Source: Saprospiraceae bacterium
GTDB taxonomy: Bacteria; Bacteroidota; Bacteroidia; Chitinophagales; Saprospiraceae
Length of the DNA stretch: 34,970 bases
Assembly (NCBI GenBank): GCA_020628145.1
Contig: JAHDFN010000011.1
Coordinates: forward strand, 1 to 34,970
Direction: 5' to 3'
Below the pieces are notes generated by a model that made no database searches, was not told where the DNA came from, and saw only the letters and a program-made list of their open reading frames with translations. Of the stretch, positions 32,766 to 34,970 are shown in pieces. Every line of letters begins with the position of its first letter. Within the stretch, counting starts at the first letter, position 1. A program made the translations under genes and the position numbers.

Positions 32766-33611
32766 TTATTGGCTATACACCCTAACGTAATCTACAATCA
32801 TCGTCTGTGGAAAAACAGTAGCCGCATTAGGAGGGCCTACAAAATTACCTCCCACAGCTAAATTCATGATGATATAAAATGGATGGTCGAAAACCCATTC
32901 CCCATTGACATCATCCGGCGTAATTTGATTATACAAAACATCATCTACATAATAGTTGATATACTCCGGACCCCATTCTATTCCAAACACATGGAAACCC
33001 GTATCAAATCTATCAGTTATCAAATCATAAGTTTTCCCTTCGGATTCACCACCGGAATAGCCCGGGCCATGTACACTTCCTATCAGAATTGTAGGATCCT
33101 GTCCACGATATTCCATGATATCGATTTCACCACAATTGGGCCACCCCACATCATTTATGTTATTACCCAGCAGCCAAAACGCAGGCCATATCCCTTGTCC
33201 CCAGGGTAATTGAATACGTGCTTCAAAACGACCATACTCCTGCTCTATTTTACCCGCAGTATTGATTCTGGCAGATGTATAATCCGAATCCATAAAAGAT
33301 TCCTGACGGGCTACGATATGTAAATGACCATCCTCAACCCTAATATTTTCAGGGCGTTGTGTATAATGTTGCAATTCATTATTTCCCCAACCCGCGCCTG
33401 ATATTGCATTACCGATTCCGAGGTCATAATTCCACATGGAATCATCAATCGCACCATCTGTATCAAAATCATCCTCAAACACCAATTTCGTAAAAGTGGC
33501 AACCGTTTGGGTTTCATCCTTATTACATCCGATAAATAAAATGAAAAATCCGGCAGCAATAGCCATGCTTAAAAACATACTATTGGTCTTATATAGATAT
33601 AATGATCGCAT
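32766..33611 (-). CDS. GH16-family laminarinase lipoprotein
   Basis: An endo-beta-1,3-glucanase-like protein of 281 residues. It has a signal peptide with lipobox FIGC (Cys29), then a GH16 jelly roll. The catalytic motif is GEIDIMEYRG with Glu162, Asp164 and Glu167 (ExDxxE with the beta-bulge), typical of laminarinase-type GH16. Other family blocks are WGNNELQHYTQRPENIRVEDGHLHIVA and GIWPAFWLLG. It is anchored to a membrane and probably cuts laminarin outside the cell. M12 is an alternative start. The phosphorylase gene begins 32 bases after its stop. Confidence 0.95.
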   Translation of the reverse strand: MRSLYLYKTNSMFLSMAIAAGFFILFIGCNKDETQTVATFTKLVFEDDFDTDGAIDDSMWNYDLGIGNAISGAGWGNNELQHYTQRPENIRVEDGHLHIVARQESFMDSDYTSARINTAGKIEQEYGRFEARIQLPWGQGIWPAFWLLGNNINDVGWPNCGEIDIMEYRGQDPTILIGSVHGPGYSGGESEGKTYDLITDRFDTGFHVFGIEWGPEYINYYVDDVLYNQITPDDVNGEWVFDHPFYIIMNLAVGGNFVGPPNAATVFPQTMIVDYVRVYSQ

Positions 33612-33643
33612 TCTAATATTTTTAGGTTGATTAAAGTCAATAT

Positions 33644-33705
33644 TTATTGAAGATGTTTAAGAGTACCCAATCATTTGAGTAGTTATACTTAAACATCTTC
33701 AATAA
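33644..33705 (-). terminator. Perfect 18-base inverted repeat between the module protein and GH16 genes
   Basis: TTATTGAAGATGTTTAAG (33644-33661) and its exact complement (33688-33705) enclose a 26-base loop. The hairpin lies right after the stop of the module-protein gene and 32 bases upstream of the GH16 start. No long T run follows, so it may act as a partial terminator or an mRNA-stabilising structure that sets different levels of the two products. Confidence 0.65.
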
Positions 33706-33714
33706 TCGGTCATC

Positions 33715-34970
33715 TTACAATTGGGTAATATCATCAATGTAATAAGTAGCCTCTACTGCCACAGGTACCTGATTTCCCGTATCAAAATCCGGGAACAAGG
33801 CGAATCTAGGATAAGTATCTGTTGCACTTACTTGACTTGTAAAGTCGAATGTCAGCGTTTCCCATTGATCGGCTACGGTTGTGGTTTGGAAAACCTCATA
33901 AGCCGGAGCCGTACCACCTTCTAATTGGAAACGGACATTTACTCCGACAGCAGGAGACAAAATCCTAACTGTAAATACGGTTCCATTCGCCAAGTCAATC
34001 AAAGGAGTGGTATTCAGGTTTTCATCATAAACAATGCCCGAGTACCAAGCAGAACCCACTACTTTTACAAATTCGATTACCTTGGAAGATGTATTACCAT
34101 TCATATTCGGATTATCGATGACATTGGCATAAGCTCCTCCATCAAATGCGATAACAGGATTCACGCCGTCTTCAAACGTGAGGGGAAGTTGTGGTTCTCC
34201 CCCTCCTCCGGGTGTTTTCCAGAAATAAATATTATCCAGATAAATATCTCCATTACCATCAAACTTCAGTTGGATGATATTCGTCAAATCAACAGGTGAG
34301 AAATCACTAAGCGGTATATCCATACTCCCCCAGCCGGAGGTAGGGACAGTTAGAGCCTTTGGTGTTTCTGCTCCATCCCCACTGATCAGAAAGGCATTCA
34401 AGGCTGTAGAATTGGCCGTCCAGTAATTGATGTGTAAGAACTCCATTCCGGAGACATCCTGGGCACTACCCAATTGTGTTCCCTGATAGTTGAAGCCTTC
34501 ATAAAACAAGGTATTATTTCCGGCAACAGGCACTTCGGAAACCATTGTCGTCTGACCCCAATTCGGATTGAAATCAGTTCCGGAAATATCAGTATATGCA
34601 TCGCTGTAAACCGAAATCACATCGGCTGCTGCTTGTGTTGGAGTCGGTGCTGCTACTACAGGCCCTGAACCACCACCTGGAGATTTCCAGAAATAAATAT
34701 TATCCAGATAAACATCTCCATTACCATCAAACTTCAGTTGGATGATATTCGTCAAATCAACAGGTGAGAAATCACTAAGCGGTATATCCATACTCCCCCA
34801 GCCGGAGGTAGGGACAGTTAGAGCCTTTGGTGTTTCTGCTCCATCCCCACTGATCAGAAAGGCATTCAAGGCTGTAGAATTGGCCGTCCAGTAATTGATG
34901 TGTAAGAACTCCATTCCGGAGACATCCTGGGCACTACCCAATTGTGTTCCCTGATAGTTGAAGCCTTCAT
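33715..34970 (-). CDS. C-terminal part of a multi-module surface glycan-binding protein
   Basis: The frame is open to the window edge, so the 5' end is missing; the ORF track start is an internal TTG. It contains tandem copies of a 156-residue module, for example GTDFNPNWGQTTMVSEV, LFYEGFNYQGTQLGSAQDVSGMEFLHINYWTANSTALNAFLISG and FDGNGDIYLDNIYFWK, joined by PTPTQAAADVISVYSDA linkers. This is a beta-sandwich fold like carbohydrate-binding modules. A different CBM4/9-like sandwich forms the C-terminus (PLTFEDGVNPVIAFDGGAYANVIDN ... ATYYIDDITQL). No catalytic motif is visible. Its place before the GH16 gene suggests a laminarin-binding surface lipoprotein. Confidence 0.7.
   Translation of the reverse strand, partial: EGFNYQGTQLGSAQDVSGMEFLHINYWTANSTALNAFLISGDGAETPKALTVPTSGWGSMDIPLSDFSPVDLTNIIQLKFDGNGDVYLDNIYFWKSPGGGSGPVVAAPTPTQAAADVISVYSDAYTDISGTDFNPNWGQTTMVSEVPVAGNNTLFYEGFNYQGTQLGSAQDVSGMEFLHINYWTANSTALNAFLISGDGAETPKALTVPTSGWGSMDIPLSDFSPVDLTNIIQLKFDGNGDIYLDNIYFWKTPGGGGEPQLPLTFEDGVNPVIAFDGGAYANVIDNPNMNGNTSSKVIEFVKVVGSAWYSGIVYDENLNTTPLIDLANGTVFTVRILSPAVGVNVRFQLEGGTAPAYEVFQTTTVADQWETLTFDFTSQVSATDTYPRFALFPDFDTGNQVPVAVEATYYIDDITQL
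34216..34970 (-). repeat. Nearly identical 468-base coding tandem repeat
   Basis: The stretch from 34216 to about 34502 recurs from 34684 to the window end with a period of 468 bases (156 codons). By eye I find one base difference over some 287 bases (ATATCTCC against ACATCTCC, giving Ile/Val). The repeat is in frame with the module protein and continues past the window. Confidence 0.9.

Overview
The window comes from a Bacteroidota genome, probably a free-living or marine Flavobacteriia/Saprospiria-like bacterium, judged from content only. The evidence is a type IX secretion (T9SS) C-terminal sorting domain, Bacteroidota-type -7 boxes (TAnnTTTG), lipoproteins in a beta-glucan utilisation locus, Bacteroidota-typical families (DUF6090, WG repeats, DKNYY), A/T-rich codon use and weak Shine-Dalgarno signals. 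I saw no rRNA, tRNA or CRISPR array and no intact transposase.

Layout. (1) 1-400: N-terminus of a large secreted protein that runs off the window. (2) 604-9643: aromatic/fatty acid catabolism. An acyl-CoA dehydrogenase (-) lies beside a TetR-type regulator whose N-terminus looks frame-disrupted and a bestrophin-like channel (-). Then comes a phenylacetyl-CoA epoxidase operon in the order paaE-paaA-[four-helix-bundle relic]-paaB-[aromatic amino acid decarboxylase]-paaC. A perfect TetR-type palindrome sits on the paaE promoter. The relic between paaA and paaB is bounded by heptamer tandem arrays in inverted orientation, (AGCAGTT)4 and (AACTGAT)6. No paaD follows paaC; two small genes of unknown function do. 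(3) 9645-15843: an outer-membrane-like protein, a cysteine-rich T9SS cargo protein, a cyclase/SDR pair, two small membrane proteins (DUF3995, DUF1304), a composite relic (nitrilase N-terminus abutting an S9 peptidase C-terminus) and a CIA30 protein. (4) 15897-25248: mostly single genes: DKNYY lipoprotein, RhlE-like helicase, WG-repeat protein, SRPBCC protein, AraC regulator with the relic of its likely target gene, DinB-like protein, LAS-type metallopeptidase, DUF1761, a barrel-like protein and DUF6090. A degenerate intergenic repeat occurs three times here. (5) 25366-34970 (all -): a beta-1,3-glucan (laminarin) locus with a surface protein carrying duplicated 156-residue modules, GH16 lipoprotein, a very large GH149-like phosphorylase, GH17 lipoprotein, GPH/MFS sugar:cation symporter and a cytoplasmic GH17.

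How it works together (inference). The glucan locus would bind and cut beta-1,3-glucan at the surface (module protein, GH16), trim it (lipoprotein GH17), import products by the symporter, and finish by phosphorolysis (GH149-like, giving glucose-1-phosphate) plus cytosolic GH17. The paa operon encodes the ring-epoxidising core of aerobic phenylacetate degradation. The embedded decarboxylase could feed it from aromatic amino acids via the arylethylamine. Several genes in the window are broken by single-base changes in poly-A runs, which may be real decay or assembly error.
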